In this document: piece after piece, positions 15,632 to 24,512 of the stretch
Layout: every line of letters begins with the position of its first letter
Numbering within the stretch: position 1 is the first letter of the stretch
DNA from: Gaiellasilicea sp037721555
GTDB taxonomy: Bacteria; Actinomycetota; Thermoleophilia; Gaiellales; Gaiellaceae
Length of the DNA: 48,271 bases
Reading direction: 5' to 3'
Assembly (NCBI GenBank): GCA_037721555.1
Contig: JBBJOI010000018.1
Coordinates: 1 to 48,271 of the forward strand
Made by a program: the position numbers and the translations under genes
Notes under the pieces: generated by a model
Seen by the model: the letters and a program-made list of their open reading frames with translations, nothing else
Database searches by the model: none
Told to the model about the DNA's origin: nothing

Positions 15632-18605
15632 TCCGCGCGGCGGCGACAAGGTGCCCCTTCGCCTCGAATAGGCTGAGCGCCTGGCCGGCGGCAGAGCTCG
15701 CCTCGGCACGGCTTCCTGCTGCCGCAAGGACGATCGAGAGCGCCTCGAGTGACTCGGCAGCGAAGAGCGGCGAATCGGTCTTGCGGGCCAGCTCCACTGC
15801 CTCACGAGCGATCCGCTCGCCCTCGCGAGCGTCATCGTCCGCCAGGACCTTCGCCCGAGCGACCCGCCACGCGATCTGCGCGTGGAGGTCGTCCGGGGTC
15901 GCCGCCCCCTCGCTGACCGTGATGAACGACGCCGCCTCGTCGTTGCGACCGGCGGCGATCAGCGTCTCCGCGAGCTGCGCCGCAACCGAAGCGACATTTG
16001 CGCGCTGGCCGAACTGGATGAGTTGCTGGAGAGCGGCCCGGAGCTGCTGCTCAGCGCCGTCGATGTCGCCGGCGAGAAGGTCGACGGCGCTCGTCCACGT
16101 GCTCATGGCTGCGAGGACGATGCGGCGCCCGAGCGAGTCGAGAATCTCCGTACCGCGCTCTGAGAGGTCGCGCGCTTCGTCAAACTCGCCCTCCAGGGCC
16201 GCAAGGAGCGCAGCCATCAACAGCAACTTCCCCTGCGCCGAAGTGTCCTCGGCCGCCTGCGCCGCCGCACCGGCCACGAGCCGTCGGCCCTCTGCGACCG
16301 GGAGGGGGCCGACGACCGCGCCGTAGGCGAGCCTCACCGCCGTGTCCGCCTCCAATCGCTCGTCGGCCGCCCGTCGCGCGTGGTGGAGCGCCCGCTCGAG
16401 GGTCTCCTGCATAGGAACGATCTGGCAGCGCCACCAGTACGCGTCGGCGAGGGCCGTCAGGAGCCGCGCGACTGTACGGTCGTCTCCCGCCTCCTCAAAC
16501 GCGGGCAGGGCTCCCTGCACCGCTGTCGCCAGCTGGTCGACACCGCCTTCGCCACGGAAGAGAGCGATCACCTCGAGCTCCACGCGCGCGCAGATCTCAC
16601 TGCGCCAGTCACCTGCCGTAACAGCTGCTTCGAGCGCAGCGCCGTAGCGTTCCTCAGCTTCGACGATCGAACCGAGGCGCCCGTGCGCCTCTGCGAGATC
16701 AAAGAGGAGAGCCGCTGATGGGGCGAGCGCAGCAGCGCGACGGAGCAGATCTGTTGCCGCCGAGGCATCGCCTCGGGTCAGCGCTCTCCGGCCGGCGCGG
16801 GCAAGGCGACCAGCCGCGCGAGCAGCGAGTGCCGACCCGGAAGGCCGTGAGGGAGCAAGCTCCGCTCGGTTGAGGTGGGCCTGCTCGAGGTGGTGTCCGA
16901 TGATCTCGTCGAACTCGACGGTGTCACCGACGCGCGCCTCGCCCCAGTCCGCGAAGCGCTCGTGCAGCTCGGCTCGGAGTCGTTTTGGCGTCGAGTCGTA
17001 GGCCGCATCGCGGCTGAGGATGTGGCCGAAGCGAAAGCCGTCCTCCCCGACGAACGTGCGCTCGTCGGGCCTGATCAGGCCTTTACGCACCAACGCCTGA
17101 AGATGCCTGGCGACCTCCGGCATGCTCGTCGCCGGACTCAGGTCGACGACCGCTCCCCACCAGAAGACCTGGCCGATCACCGCGGCTCGTTGGAGAACGG
17201 CGAGCTCCTCCGCATCCAGCCTGTCGAGCCGCGCGGCCAGCACCGCCTGAACTGTTTCGGGAACGCGCTTCAGGTCGACGTCCGTGAGCGGCTGGAGGCG
17301 TCCGTTGCGCTCGACGAGCATCCCGTCCTCCACGAGCATGCGCAGCATCTCCTCGAGAAAGAGCGGGTTGCCACCCGTCGCCCGGCCGAGCTCACGCGTG
17401 GCCGCCGGCTGGAGCGGACCGGCGAGATTCTCGAGCAGTCTCGCCGAGTCGTCTGGCGACAGGGGCTCGAGCCGCAGCATTGGCCAGGCCGGCCGTAGCT
17501 CCGCAAACTCGGTTCGGGCGAGACAGCACACGAGAACGGCGGCATCGCGGCTCCAGCCCGACAGGTACTCGACGAGGTCGAGGAACGTCCGGTCGGCCCA
17601 CTGGATGTCGTCGAGCACGAGCACGATCGGCCGCTCGCGAGCGAGCGCCTCCAGCAGACGACGGATCGCCCAGTAAAGCTCGTCGCTCCGCGATCGCGAC
17701 TCGGCGCGGCCGATCGCCTCCAGGATCCGGCCGTGGACGGTCTCGCCGTCGGGCTCACCTGCGAGCGCGGCCGCCACGTCGAGCCCCCGCACCATCTCGA
17801 CGAGGGGCCAGTAGGTGATGCCGCTTCCATAGGGCAGGCAGCGCCCCTCGAGCACGAGCGCTTCCTCGCCGAGGGACGCGACAAGCTCCGCCGCCAGCCG
17901 GGACTTGCCGACGCCGGGCTCCCCCAGGATCGTGACGACGCGGCAGGTGCGTTCGGCCTTCGCGCGGCCGAGCTCGACGCCGAGGCGGGCGAGCTCGGAC
18001 GATCGGCCGACGAACGGCGAGTCCATCCGACGCATCACGCCGGCGACGCCCGGCTCGACGTCGAGCAGGCGCCAGGCGGCTACGGGAGCGGACTTGCCTT
18101 TTAGAACGAGCGGCTCGACCGGCTCCGCGGAGACGGCGTCCCGGACGAGGCGGAACGTCGAATCGCCCACGAGGATCTCACCGGCGCCGGCGTTCGCCTC
18201 GAGCCGCTGCGCGACGACGACGGCGTCGCCCGTCGCGAAGGCCTGACCCTGCGCCGGGTCGCCGGCGATCACCTCCCCGGTGTTGACGCCGGTACGCACG
18301 CCGATCCGGATCCCGTACGCACCCTCGAGCTCGTCGTTCAGCCCACCCAGCGCATCCCGCAACTCGGCGGCGGCACGCACCGCGCGCACGGCGTCATCCT
18401 CGTGGACGACGGGAATCCCGAAGGCGGCCATGACGGCATCACCGACGAACTTCTCGATCGTGCCGCCATGGCGCTCCAGCACCTCCCGCGCCGTCTCGTG
18501 GTAGCGCGACCACACCTCCCGCAGCGCCTCGGGGTCGAGCTGTTCGCCGAGCGAGGTCGAGCCGGTGACGTCGCAGAAGACGAGGGTGACGGTTTTCCGC
18601 ACCAT
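15585..18605 (-). CDS. Class III nucleotide cyclase-AAA-TPR regulator
   Basis: A 1006-residue three-part signalling protein. Residues 1 to about 180 are a class III adenylate/guanylate cyclase domain: VFCDVTGST and EKFVGDAVMAAFG carry the two metal-binding Asp residues, and GVNTGEVIAG follows. Residues about 195-500 are a STAND/AAA-like NTPase with Walker A GEPGVGKSRLA and Walker B VLVLDDIQWAD. The remainder is Ala-rich TPR-like repeats. Such actinobacterial proteins are thought to join cyclic nucleotide output to sensing by the TPR platform. No DNA-binding domain is seen at the C-terminus. It is convergent with, and overlaps by 47 nt, the borosin methyltransferase gene. Confidence 0.92.
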   Translation of the reverse strand: MVRKTVTLVFCDVTGSTSLGEQLDPEALREVWSRYHETAREVLERHGGTIEKFVGDAVMAAFGIPVVHEDDAVRAVRAAAELRDALGGLNDELEGAYGIRIGVRTGVNTGEVIAGDPAQGQAFATGDAVVVAQRLEANAGAGEILVGDSTFRLVRDAVSAEPVEPLVLKGKSAPVAAWRLLDVEPGVAGVMRRMDSPFVGRSSELARLGVELGRAKAERTCRVVTILGEPGVGKSRLAAELVASLGEEALVLEGRCLPYGSGITYWPLVEMVRGLDVAAALAGEPDGETVHGRILEAIGRAESRSRSDELYWAIRRLLEALARERPIVLVLDDIQWADRTFLDLVEYLSGWSRDAAVLVCCLARTEFAELRPAWPMLRLEPLSPDDSARLLENLAGPLQPAATRELGRATGGNPLFLEEMLRMLVEDGMLVERNGRLQPLTDVDLKRVPETVQAVLAARLDRLDAEELAVLQRAAVIGQVFWWGAVVDLSPATSMPEVARHLQALVRKGLIRPDERTFVGEDGFRFGHILSRDAAYDSTPKRLRAELHERFADWGEARVGDTVEFDEIIGHHLEQAHLNRAELAPSRPSGSALAARAAGRLARAGRRALTRGDASAATDLLRRAAALAPSAALLFDLAEAHGRLGSIVEAEERYGAALEAAVTAGDWRSEICARVELEVIALFRGEGGVDQLATAVQGALPAFEEAGDDRTVARLLTALADAYWWRCQIVPMQETLERALHHARRAADERLEADTAVRLAYGAVVGPLPVAEGRRLVAGAAAQAAEDTSAQGKLLLMAALLAALEGEFDEARDLSERGTEILDSLGRRIVLAAMSTWTSAVDLLAGDIDGAEQQLRAALQQLIQFGQRANVASVAAQLAETLIAAGRNDEAASFITVSEGAATPDDLHAQIAWRVARAKVLADDDAREGERIAREAVELARKTDSPLFAAESLEALSIVLAAAGSRAEASSAAGQALSLFEAKGHLVAAARIRTIRAEARTASTQG

Positions 18606-18647
18606 CCAACAAGTCTAGGACGGCGACGAGGCCGTGCCTAGACGCTC

Positions 18648-18809
18648 TCAGGCGATCAGGTACGCCAAGAAGGCGATGCCGAGGACGACCGCGACGAGTG
18701 CGCCCACGACGATGTGCATCCCACCCCAGACGAGTAGCGGCGTGCGTGCACTCCGCCCACGCTGGGCCTCGTCCGCCAGGTCCTCCGCCTTCTCGACAGG
18801 ATCCGCCAC
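18648..18809 (-). CDS. Small single-pass membrane protein (53 residues)
   Basis: An open frame of 53 codons from GTG at 18809. It begins VADPVEKAEDLADEAQRGRS, an acidic/polar cytoplasmic segment. One strong membrane helix follows (about residues 31-52: MHIVVGALVAVVLGIAFLAY and on), and it ends at the membrane. The codon pattern has high third-position GC like its neighbours. It lies 42 nt upstream of the cyclase gene on the same strand, so the two may be cotranscribed and the peptide could be a membrane partner of that regulator (inference). No family is recognised. Confidence 0.68.
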   Translation of the reverse strand: MADPVEKAEDLADEAQRGRSARTPLLVWGGMHIVVGALVAVVLGIAFLAYLIA

Positions 18810-18832
18810 GCCTGATCATTACCCGGCGGCGC

Positions 18833-18838
18833 TAGGAT
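18833..18838 (+). promoter_or_regulatory. Probable -10 box of the HhH-GPD gene (leaderless)
   Basis: TAGGAT, then 6 nt (CGAATC), then the GTG at 18845 without a Shine-Dalgarno. The -35 region is not convincing. Confidence 0.45.
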
Positions 18839-18844
18839 CGAATC

Positions 18845-19408
18845 GTGGTCGAGGCGCTGCACTTCACCGGGAACGAGGAAGCCGACGCGCTGATCGCCGC
18901 CAACCCGTTCGCGCTGCTCGTTGGCTTCGTCCTCGACCAGCAGGTGTCGGTGCCGGTTGCATTCGCAGGCCCGCTCAAGCTGAAGCAACGCCTCGGCGGC
19001 CTCGATGCCGGCGAGATCGCGAGGCTCGACCCGGAGCGGCTACAGGAGATCTTCCGCCAGAAGCCGGCGATCCACCGCTTTCCCGGCAACATGGCAAAGC
19101 GCGTGCAGGAGCTCGCGGCCGTCGTCGACGAGGAGTACGGAGGCGATGCGAGCCGGGTCTGGAGCGACGCGGCTGACACGACGGATCTGAAGCGGCGCCT
19201 CGCCGCACTGCCGGGCTTCGGCGAGATGAAGGTGAAGGCCCTCGCGTCGGTGCTCTCGCGTCGGTTGGGGATCGGGCTGGCGGAACCGCTCGTGTCGGAT
19301 CACCCGATGCTCGGAGACGTCGACTCGCCGGACGCGCTTGCCGCCTACCAGGCAGCCAAGCGCGCGTACAAAGGCTTCGCTGCGCGCCTCGAGCTCGTGA
19401 CGCGATGA
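18845..19408 (+). CDS. HhH-GPD-type DNA glycosylase family protein
   Basis: A 187-residue protein resembling the actinobacterial uncharacterised HhH-GPD family of base-excision enzymes. FVLDQQVSVPVAFAGPLKLK (about residues 28-47) is the family's N-terminal helix pair. LAALPGFGEMKVKALASVLS (about 119-138) is the helix-hairpin-helix. The region SDHPMLGDVDSPDAL (about 155-169) holds Asp residues that could serve as the catalytic Asp. No iron-sulfur cysteine cluster is present, unlike EndoIII/MutY. The substrate base is unknown. It starts a plus-strand run with a PLD-like protein. Confidence 0.86.
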   Translation: MVEALHFTGNEEADALIAANPFALLVGFVLDQQVSVPVAFAGPLKLKQRLGGLDAGEIARLDPERLQEIFRQKPAIHRFPGNMAKRVQELAAVVDEEYGGDASRVWSDAADTTDLKRRLAALPGFGEMKVKALASVLSRRLGIGLAEPLVSDHPMLGDVDSPDALAAYQAAKRAYKGFAARLELVTR

Positions 19409-19438
19409 GCGCTTCCCGCCGATGAGCACATCCCGGTA

Positions 19439-20518
19439 GTGCTCGAGCTACGGACCTACCGCGACGGCGGGCAGAGCGCCGCCGACGTCGCCCGTGAGGT
19501 GGCGGCGTTTCTCGGCGCCTCCGCCGAGAGCCTCGAGCTCGCGCTCTACGACATCCGCCTCCACGACGAGGCCGGCGCGATCGTCAAGGAGGCGCTCGTC
19601 GGGGCGCAGGAGCGGGGAGTGCGGGTTCGGCTCGTCTACAACGTCGATCACCACGGGCCGATCCCGGTGCCACCCCCGCCGCGCACCGCCCCAGAGCTGA
19701 TCGAGGCGCTGCCGATCGAGACGAAGGCAATCCCGGGCGAGCCCGACCTGATGCATCACAAGTACGTCATCCGAGACCGGGAGGCGATCTGGACCGGCTC
19801 GTTGAACTGGACGGACGATTCGTGGTCGCGACAGGAGAACGCGATCGTGATCGCCGAGTCGCCGCAGCTCGCCCACGCCTTCTGGCTGAACTTCGAGGAG
19901 CTGTGGGAGCACGCTGACGTGGAGCGCTCGGGTTTCGTCGAGCCGCGCCCGGTCGATGTCGGCGGCATCGAGGTGCGGCCCTGGTTCACGCCCGGCCACG
20001 GCGAGGATCTCGCCCACCGGATCGCGAAGCGGATCGGGAACGCGAAGCGGCGGGTGCGCATCGCCTCACCCGTCCTCAGCTCCGGGCCGATCCTCGGCAC
20101 GCTCGCCGAGGTGTGCTCCGACGGCAAGGTCGACGTCGCCGGGATCGTCGACGACACCCAGGTGGACGGCGTCCTGCACCAGTGGAAGCTGAACGGGAAC
20201 GCGAGCTGGAAGGTGCCCGTACTGCGGCGGTTGCTCGAGCGTGGGCACTTCGCCGGGAAGCCGTCGACGAGGTGGTCGCCCGGCACCGTGCACGACTTCA
20301 TGCACGCAAAGATCGCTGTCGCCGACGACGTCTCGTTCGTCGGCAGCTTCAACCTGTCGCACTCGGGAGAGCTCAACGCCGAGAACGTGCTCGAGATCAA
20401 CGATGCGCCAATCGCCGACCGGCTTGCCGCCTTCGTGGACGAGATCCGCGCGCTGTACCCGCTCGTGACCCTGCCCCCCGAAGAGGGCATTCGGCGGACC
20501 GAGGGTGGACTACCGTGA
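19439..20518 (+). CDS. Phospholipase D-like domain protein
   Basis: A 359-residue protein with two PLD half-sites. The first has LMHHKYVIRDREAIWTGSLN (about residues 105-124) and the second FMHAKIAVADDVSFVGSFNL (about 286-305). Both keep H-x-K and the GS(L/F)N end of the HKD motif, so a two-site active enzyme is expected. There is no signal peptide, which points to a cytosolic phosphodiesterase or nuclease rather than a secreted phospholipase (inference). The start is GTG at 19439, 30 nt after the HhH-GPD gene. It probably shares a transcript with that gene. Confidence 0.87.
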   Translation: MLELRTYRDGGQSAADVAREVAAFLGASAESLELALYDIRLHDEAGAIVKEALVGAQERGVRVRLVYNVDHHGPIPVPPPPRTAPELIEALPIETKAIPGEPDLMHHKYVIRDREAIWTGSLNWTDDSWSRQENAIVIAESPQLAHAFWLNFEELWEHADVERSGFVEPRPVDVGGIEVRPWFTPGHGEDLAHRIAKRIGNAKRRVRIASPVLSSGPILGTLAEVCSDGKVDVAGIVDDTQVDGVLHQWKLNGNASWKVPVLRRLLERGHFAGKPSTRWSPGTVHDFMHAKIAVADDVSFVGSFNLSHSGELNAENVLEINDAPIADRLAAFVDEIRALYPLVTLPPEEGIRRTEGGLP

Positions 20519-20522
20519 AGGG

Positions 20523-21443
20523 ATGAGGAAGGCTGCCGCCCTGCTCCTGGTGGCGTCGCTCACCGTGGGAGCGGCGTCCGCGTCGCGGCTGCCCGGGGCC
20601 CCTGCGTGTCCGGTGTTCCCGTCCTCGAGCCCGTGGAACCAGCGCGTCGACCGGTTGCCGGCAGCATCGGACTCCGACCGCATCGTCGCCTCGATCGGCG
20701 TCGGCGACCGCATGCACGCTGACTTCGGCTCCGGGCTCTGGGCGGGCGGGCCGATCGGCATCCCCGTCACTGTCGTCCGGGGAACGCAGCCGAAGGCGCG
20801 GGTCGCGTTCGACTACGCGGATGAGTCGGACCGGGGGCCGTACCCGATCCCTGTGGACGTCGCGATCGAGGGGGGCCGCGCCTCCGACGGCGACCGGCAC
20901 GCGCTCGTCGTCGACCGCGACCGCTGCAGGCTCTACGAGCTCTTCGCACTCCGCCCCACCGAGGGCGGCGGCTGGCGCGCGGGCTCGGGCGCGATCTGGG
21001 ATCTGCGCTCGACGAGGCTCCGGCCTGCCGGCTGGACGTCGGCCGATGCGGCGGGGCTGCCGATCCTGCCCGGCCTCGCTCGCTACGAGGAAGTCGCGCG
21101 CGGCCGGATCGACCACGCGCTCCGCTTCACCGCCTCCCGCACACGCCGCGCCTACGTCTGGCCGGCGCGCCACTTCGCGAGCGACGCGACCGATCCGTCA
21201 CTGCCGCCGATGGGCGTGCGCGTGCGTCTGAAGGCGTCGTATCGGATCGCGGGCTTCCCTCCGCAAGCGCGGATCGTACTGCGGGCGCTCAAGGAGTACG
21301 GGATGATCCTCGCCGACAACGGCTCCGACTGGTTCGTCTCCGGCGCCCCGCATCCGAAGTGGTCGAACGATCAGCTACACGCACTCCATCAGGTTCCGGG
21401 ATCGGCGTTCGAGGTGGTCGACGCCACCAGTCTCAGGCGTTGA
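20523..21443 (+). CDS. Secreted protein of unknown function
   Basis: About 306 residues beginning with a classical Sec signal peptide: MRKAAALLLVASLTVGAASA, then mature protein. Cysteines are few. The middle contains GDRHALVVDRDRCRLYELFA and GAIWDLRSTRLRP, and the C-terminal half contains the LRALKEYGMILADNGSDWFV segment. I recall similar secreted proteins in thermoleophilic and soil bacteria but no assigned function. The start could also be GTG at 20505, six codons upstream and overlapping the PLD gene. I prefer ATG at 20523 because the signal peptide begins there. Confidence 0.83.
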   Translation: MRKAAALLLVASLTVGAASASRLPGAPACPVFPSSSPWNQRVDRLPAASDSDRIVASIGVGDRMHADFGSGLWAGGPIGIPVTVVRGTQPKARVAFDYADESDRGPYPIPVDVAIEGGRASDGDRHALVVDRDRCRLYELFALRPTEGGGWRAGSGAIWDLRSTRLRPAGWTSADAAGLPILPGLARYEEVARGRIDHALRFTASRTRRAYVWPARHFASDATDPSLPPMGVRVRLKASYRIAGFPPQARIVLRALKEYGMILADNGSDWFVSGAPHPKWSNDQLHALHQVPGSAFEVVDATSLRR

Positions 21444-21463
21444 TCGCGCACGGGAGTCCTGAC

Positions 21464-21931
21464 GTGACCACCGCCGTCGGAGCCGCTCTGCACGTGACCA
21501 ACGGAGACTCCGCCGGGGACGTGATCGAGCGCAGCCGCTTCGAGGGGCGAGTTCTCTCCTGGCAGGACGTGCCGCACGAAGGCCCACTGCTGCCTGGCAC
21601 CCGACGCGACTTCCTGCATGCGCGTGCCGCATTCCTGGCCGAAGAGGGTTGGCAGGACGCAGCGACAATCCGCCGCGCGCTCGAGGGTCGCGACCGGAAG
21701 CTCCTGGAGGCGCTGAGGGAGGGACGCGAGGTCGTCCTCTGGTTCGAGCACGACATGCTCGATCAGCTGCAGCTGATCGAGATCCTGTCTCTCGCGGGCG
21801 AGCCCGACTGCAATTTGACGGGACTCCAACTCCTGAACACCGACGCGGTCGAGGGCCGGCCGGAGTTTCACGGCTTGGGGGAGCTCGAACCGGACGAGCT
21901 CGAGCCGCTCTGGCCCTGCGTCGACCGGTGA
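21464..21931 (+). CDS. DUF1835 protein, N-terminal part (apparently frameshifted)
   Basis: 155 residues. LHVTNGDSAGDVI near the start and SWQDVPHEGPL (about residues 32-42) are the hallmark of DUF1835. LWFEHDMLDQLQLIEILSL (about 94-112) is the conserved middle motif. In the family this domain runs into a C-terminal half in one polypeptide of about 320-340 residues. Here it stops at CVDR, and the continuation lies in the -1 frame at 21928-22497. The GTG at 21464 has GGGAG 8 nt upstream. An upstream TTG at 21440 is also in frame. I take this as one gene split in two. Confidence 0.78.
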   Translation: MTTAVGAALHVTNGDSAGDVIERSRFEGRVLSWQDVPHEGPLLPGTRRDFLHARAAFLAEEGWQDAATIRRALEGRDRKLLEALREGREVVLWFEHDMLDQLQLIEILSLAGEPDCNLTGLQLLNTDAVEGRPEFHGLGELEPDELEPLWPCVDR

Positions 21932-22497
21932 CGCCCGAGCTGGTCGAGCTCGCGCGCGCGGCCTGGGCGGCCGTGCGCGCGCCCGACCCGCAGGCCGTCG
22001 TGGCGCTGCTCGACGAAGACACGGCTCAGCTTCCGTTCCTCGCCGCGGCGCTCGAGCGATTCCTCGAGGAGCTACCGGATGTCGCAGGCGGACTCTCGCG
22101 AACCGAGCGGCAGCTGCTCGAGACGCTGGTCGAGGGGCCGCTCACTCCGCCCGAGCTGTTCGTTCAGAGCGCTCGTCGTGAAGTGGCGCCCTTCCTCGGC
22201 GACTCCTGGTTCTGGCAGCGACTCGCGCGCCTGGCACGCGGACAGCGCCCGCTCGTCTCGACGGCAGGAGGCGCGCCGATACCCGAGCCACCTCCCCGTG
22301 GAGACACACCGGCCTTCGTCCAGACCAGGTTCCAGCTCACCGACCACGGCCGCGCCGTTCTCGGCGGTGAGCTCGACTGGGTCGAGGCGGTCGGCCTCGA
22401 CCGCTGGGTCGGGGGCACGCGTCTTCGACCGGAGAATGATTGGCGCTGGAGCTCGCGCGAGCGAGAGCTGCGCACACCGAGCGTCGAATCCGGGTGA
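21928..22497 (+). CDS. DUF1835-associated C-terminal part (apparently frameshifted)
   Basis: 189 residues from a GTG that overlaps the stop of the preceding open frame (GTGA). It matches the C-terminal half that usually follows DUF1835: ELARAAWAAVRAPDPQ, LPFLAAALERFLEELPDVAG, GLSRTERQLLE, and near the end LDRWVGGTRL. Upstream of the GTG this frame reads LRRPVTPELVELA, the expected continuation of the N-terminal part. One extra C in the CCC run at 21914-21916 would restore one frame. Either the gene is truly split with translational coupling, or it is broken by a 1-nt deletion or sequencing error. Confidence 0.72.
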   Translation: MTPELVELARAAWAAVRAPDPQAVVALLDEDTAQLPFLAAALERFLEELPDVAGGLSRTERQLLETLVEGPLTPPELFVQSARREVAPFLGDSWFWQRLARLARGQRPLVSTAGGAPIPEPPPRGDTPAFVQTRFQLTDHGRAVLGGELDWVEAVGLDRWVGGTRLRPENDWRWSSRERELRTPSVESG

Positions 22498-22522
22498 CGG
22501 AGGGAGTAGTGTCTCAGCCAGG

Positions 22523-22723
22523 ATGCGCGATTGGTTCCGCCGCAGAGGGCTCGTGCGGCCGCGTCGCGGTCGCGTCGTGGCCGGCGTCTGCAGGGGTCTT
22601 GCCGAGCAGCTCGGAACGAGCGCCTGGCTCCTGCGCCTGCTGGCGGTGCTCTCGATCCTCCTCCCCGGCCCACAGCTGATCGCCTACATCCTGCTCTGGA
22701 TCCTCATGCCGTCCGAGCCGTAA
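22523..22723 (+). CDS. PspC-domain membrane protein
   Basis: A 66-residue PspC-type protein. The conserved VVAGVCRGLAEQLGTSAWLLR (about residues 18-38) is followed by one hydrophobic helix (LLAVLSILLPGPQLIAYILLW), ending in LMPSEP as usual for the family. PspC proteins are small inner-membrane components of envelope stress responses. No pspA or two-component genes are adjacent, so its role here is open. The start is ATG at 22523 in a weak context. Confidence 0.85.
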   Translation: MRDWFRRRGLVRPRRGRVVAGVCRGLAEQLGTSAWLLRLLAVLSILLPGPQLIAYILLWILMPSEP

Positions 22724-22876
22724 CCCGCGTCTCCGCGCCCTCGGCGAGACAGCCGCGCGCCCGGTCGCACCCGGCGACCTGCCGAGCCCGACGTGCGCGT
22801 GATGTCGTCAGGGCAGATCCTCGCTGTCGGTAACGTCGACGCTGCGAGCTGCACGCCTGAACGAAGCCGCAGCGCT

Positions 22877-24058
22877 CTAACCGACGCCGGCGAGGAGGAA
22901 CGCGCGGTTCTCGCGCAGCATCTCGCGTGCGATCACGAGCCGCTGTACCTCCTGGGTGCCCTCGTAGATCTGGGTGATCTTCGCGTCGCGCATCATCCGC
23001 TCGACCGGGTACTCCTTGATGTAGCCGTAGCCGCCGAGGATTTGCACGGCCTCGGTCGTGACGTACATCGCGACGTCGCCGCACTTCAGCTTCGCCTGTG
23101 CCGAGGCCTTCGTGAGCTCGGGGCCGTCAGCACCCGCATCGGCCATCTGGCCGAAGCGATAGAGCAGCCCGCGTGCTGCCTCGGTCTCGGTCTCCATGTC
23201 GGCCAGCTTCGCCGCGATCAGCTGGTGTTGCGCGATCGGCTTGCCCATGGTCTCCCGGCTCTTCGCGTACTCCAGGGCGTAGTCGGTCGCCCCCTGGGCG
23301 AGCCCGAGTGCCTGCGCGGCGACACCGGGCCGCGAGCGGTCGAGGATGCGCATCGCGAGCTTGAAGCCGCTGCCCTCGTCGCCGATCAGGTTGGAGGCGG
23401 GGATGCGGCAGTCGTCGAAGGCGAGCTCACCGGTCGTCGAGCCCGAGATCCCCAGCTTCGGCTCGAGCCGCGTCACCTGGAAGCCTGGCGTGTTCGCCTC
23501 GACCGCGAAGGCGGAGATGCCGGCGTGAGCTGCCTCGGAATCCGTCTTCGCGAAGACGGTGTAGAGGCTCGCGACACCTGCGTTCGTGATGAAGCGCTTG
23601 CTGCCGTTCAGGACGTACTCGTCGCCCTCGCGCCGGGCGGTCGTTCGCATCGCAGCGGAATCGGAGCCCGAGCCCGCCTCCGTCAGCGCATAGGCGCAGA
23701 GCCACTCCCCGCTCGCGAGCTTCGGCAGCCACCGCTCCTTCTGCTCCTGCGAGCCGCCGAGCTTCAGACCGAGGGAGCCCAGCTCCTGGACAGCGAGCAG
23801 CAGGCCACTGGTTGCGCAGACCTTCGACACCTCTTCGATAGCGACGAGCGCGAGCAACGTTCCGGTTCCGGTTCCGCCCCACTCCTCGTCGAAAAACAGG
23901 CCGAAGATCTCGTGCTCACGGAAGAGCTCGACCACGTCCCACGGGAACTCGTGCGACGCGTCGATCTCCGCAGCACGCGGCGCGATCCGCTCGCGCGCGA
24001 GATCGCGTACGAGCTCGCGGACCTCGCGCTGCTCCTCGGTCAGGACGTCGTACGCCAC
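22877..24058 (-). CDS. Acyl-CoA dehydrogenase
   Basis: A 393-residue FAD enzyme oxidising acyl-CoA to trans-2-enoyl-CoA. Signatures: AYALTEAGSGSD (about residues 119-130), GSKRFITNAG (about 147-156), and near the C-terminus IYEGTQEVQRLVIAR, whose Glu is the catalytic base position in short/medium-chain enzymes. Length and motifs fit the butyryl/short-chain group. It stands alone, convergent with the PspC gene, with no adjacent beta-oxidation partners. Chain length cannot be set from sequence. Confidence 0.94.
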   Translation of the reverse strand: MAYDVLTEEQREVRELVRDLARERIAPRAAEIDASHEFPWDVVELFREHEIFGLFFDEEWGGTGTGTLLALVAIEEVSKVCATSGLLLAVQELGSLGLKLGGSQEQKERWLPKLASGEWLCAYALTEAGSGSDSAAMRTTARREGDEYVLNGSKRFITNAGVASLYTVFAKTDSEAAHAGISAFAVEANTPGFQVTRLEPKLGISGSTTGELAFDDCRIPASNLIGDEGSGFKLAMRILDRSRPGVAAQALGLAQGATDYALEYAKSRETMGKPIAQHQLIAAKLADMETETEAARGLLYRFGQMADAGADGPELTKASAQAKLKCGDVAMYVTTEAVQILGGYGYIKEYPVERMMRDAKITQIYEGTQEVQRLVIAREMLRENRAFLLAGVG

Positions 24059-24068
24059 TCCAAGGAGT

Positions 24069-24482
24069 CTACGTCGGCTCGTCCCAGCTGAAAACCACGG
24101 ACTCCGCCGACCGCTGCACGGGCCCGTGGTAGACGGCTTCCACGTTGTTGCCGTCGGGGTCGAGCACGTAGCAGGCGTAGTAGCCGGGGTGGTAATCGCG
24201 TTCGCCGGGTCTGCCGTTGCCGGTTCCTCCTGCGGCGAGCGCGGCCTCGTAGAAGCGCTCGACGGCCCCGCGATCCTCGGCCTGGAACGCGAGGTGCAGC
24301 TTGCTCGTCGGCTCGCCGTCGGCCGTCACCCACAGCTCGTCGGCGCTGAAGTAGGTCTCACCCCCGCTCACCTCTATCTCTAACGCGCCGAGAGCCGTCT
24401 CGTAGAAGCGGCGGCTCGCGCCGAGGTCGGCGACACGCAAGTGGACGTGGTCGAACAACCGCCCTGCATGGCTCTCGGGCAT
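24069..24482 (-). CDS. VOC/glyoxalase-fold protein
   Basis: A 137-residue protein of the vicinal oxygen chelate superfamily. FDHVHLRVADLGASRRFYET (about residues 11-30) is the first beta-alpha-beta-beta-beta unit, and YYACYVLDPDGNNVEAVYHG the last. Metal-ligand positions (H in DHVHL, H in LHLAF, E in NVEAV) are present, so it may bind a divalent metal. The substrate is unknown. I chose ATG at 24480-24482 because GGAGG lies 5 nt upstream. Two longer minus-strand starts would run into the divergent amidohydrolase. Confidence 0.88.
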   Translation of the reverse strand: MPESHAGRLFDHVHLRVADLGASRRFYETALGALEIEVSGGETYFSADELWVTADGEPTSKLHLAFQAEDRGAVERFYEAALAAGGTGNGRPGERDYHPGYYACYVLDPDGNNVEAVYHGPVQRSAESVVFSWDEPT

Positions 24483-24512
24483 CGAAACCTCCATGGATAG
24501 AGTCGCGCGGAC

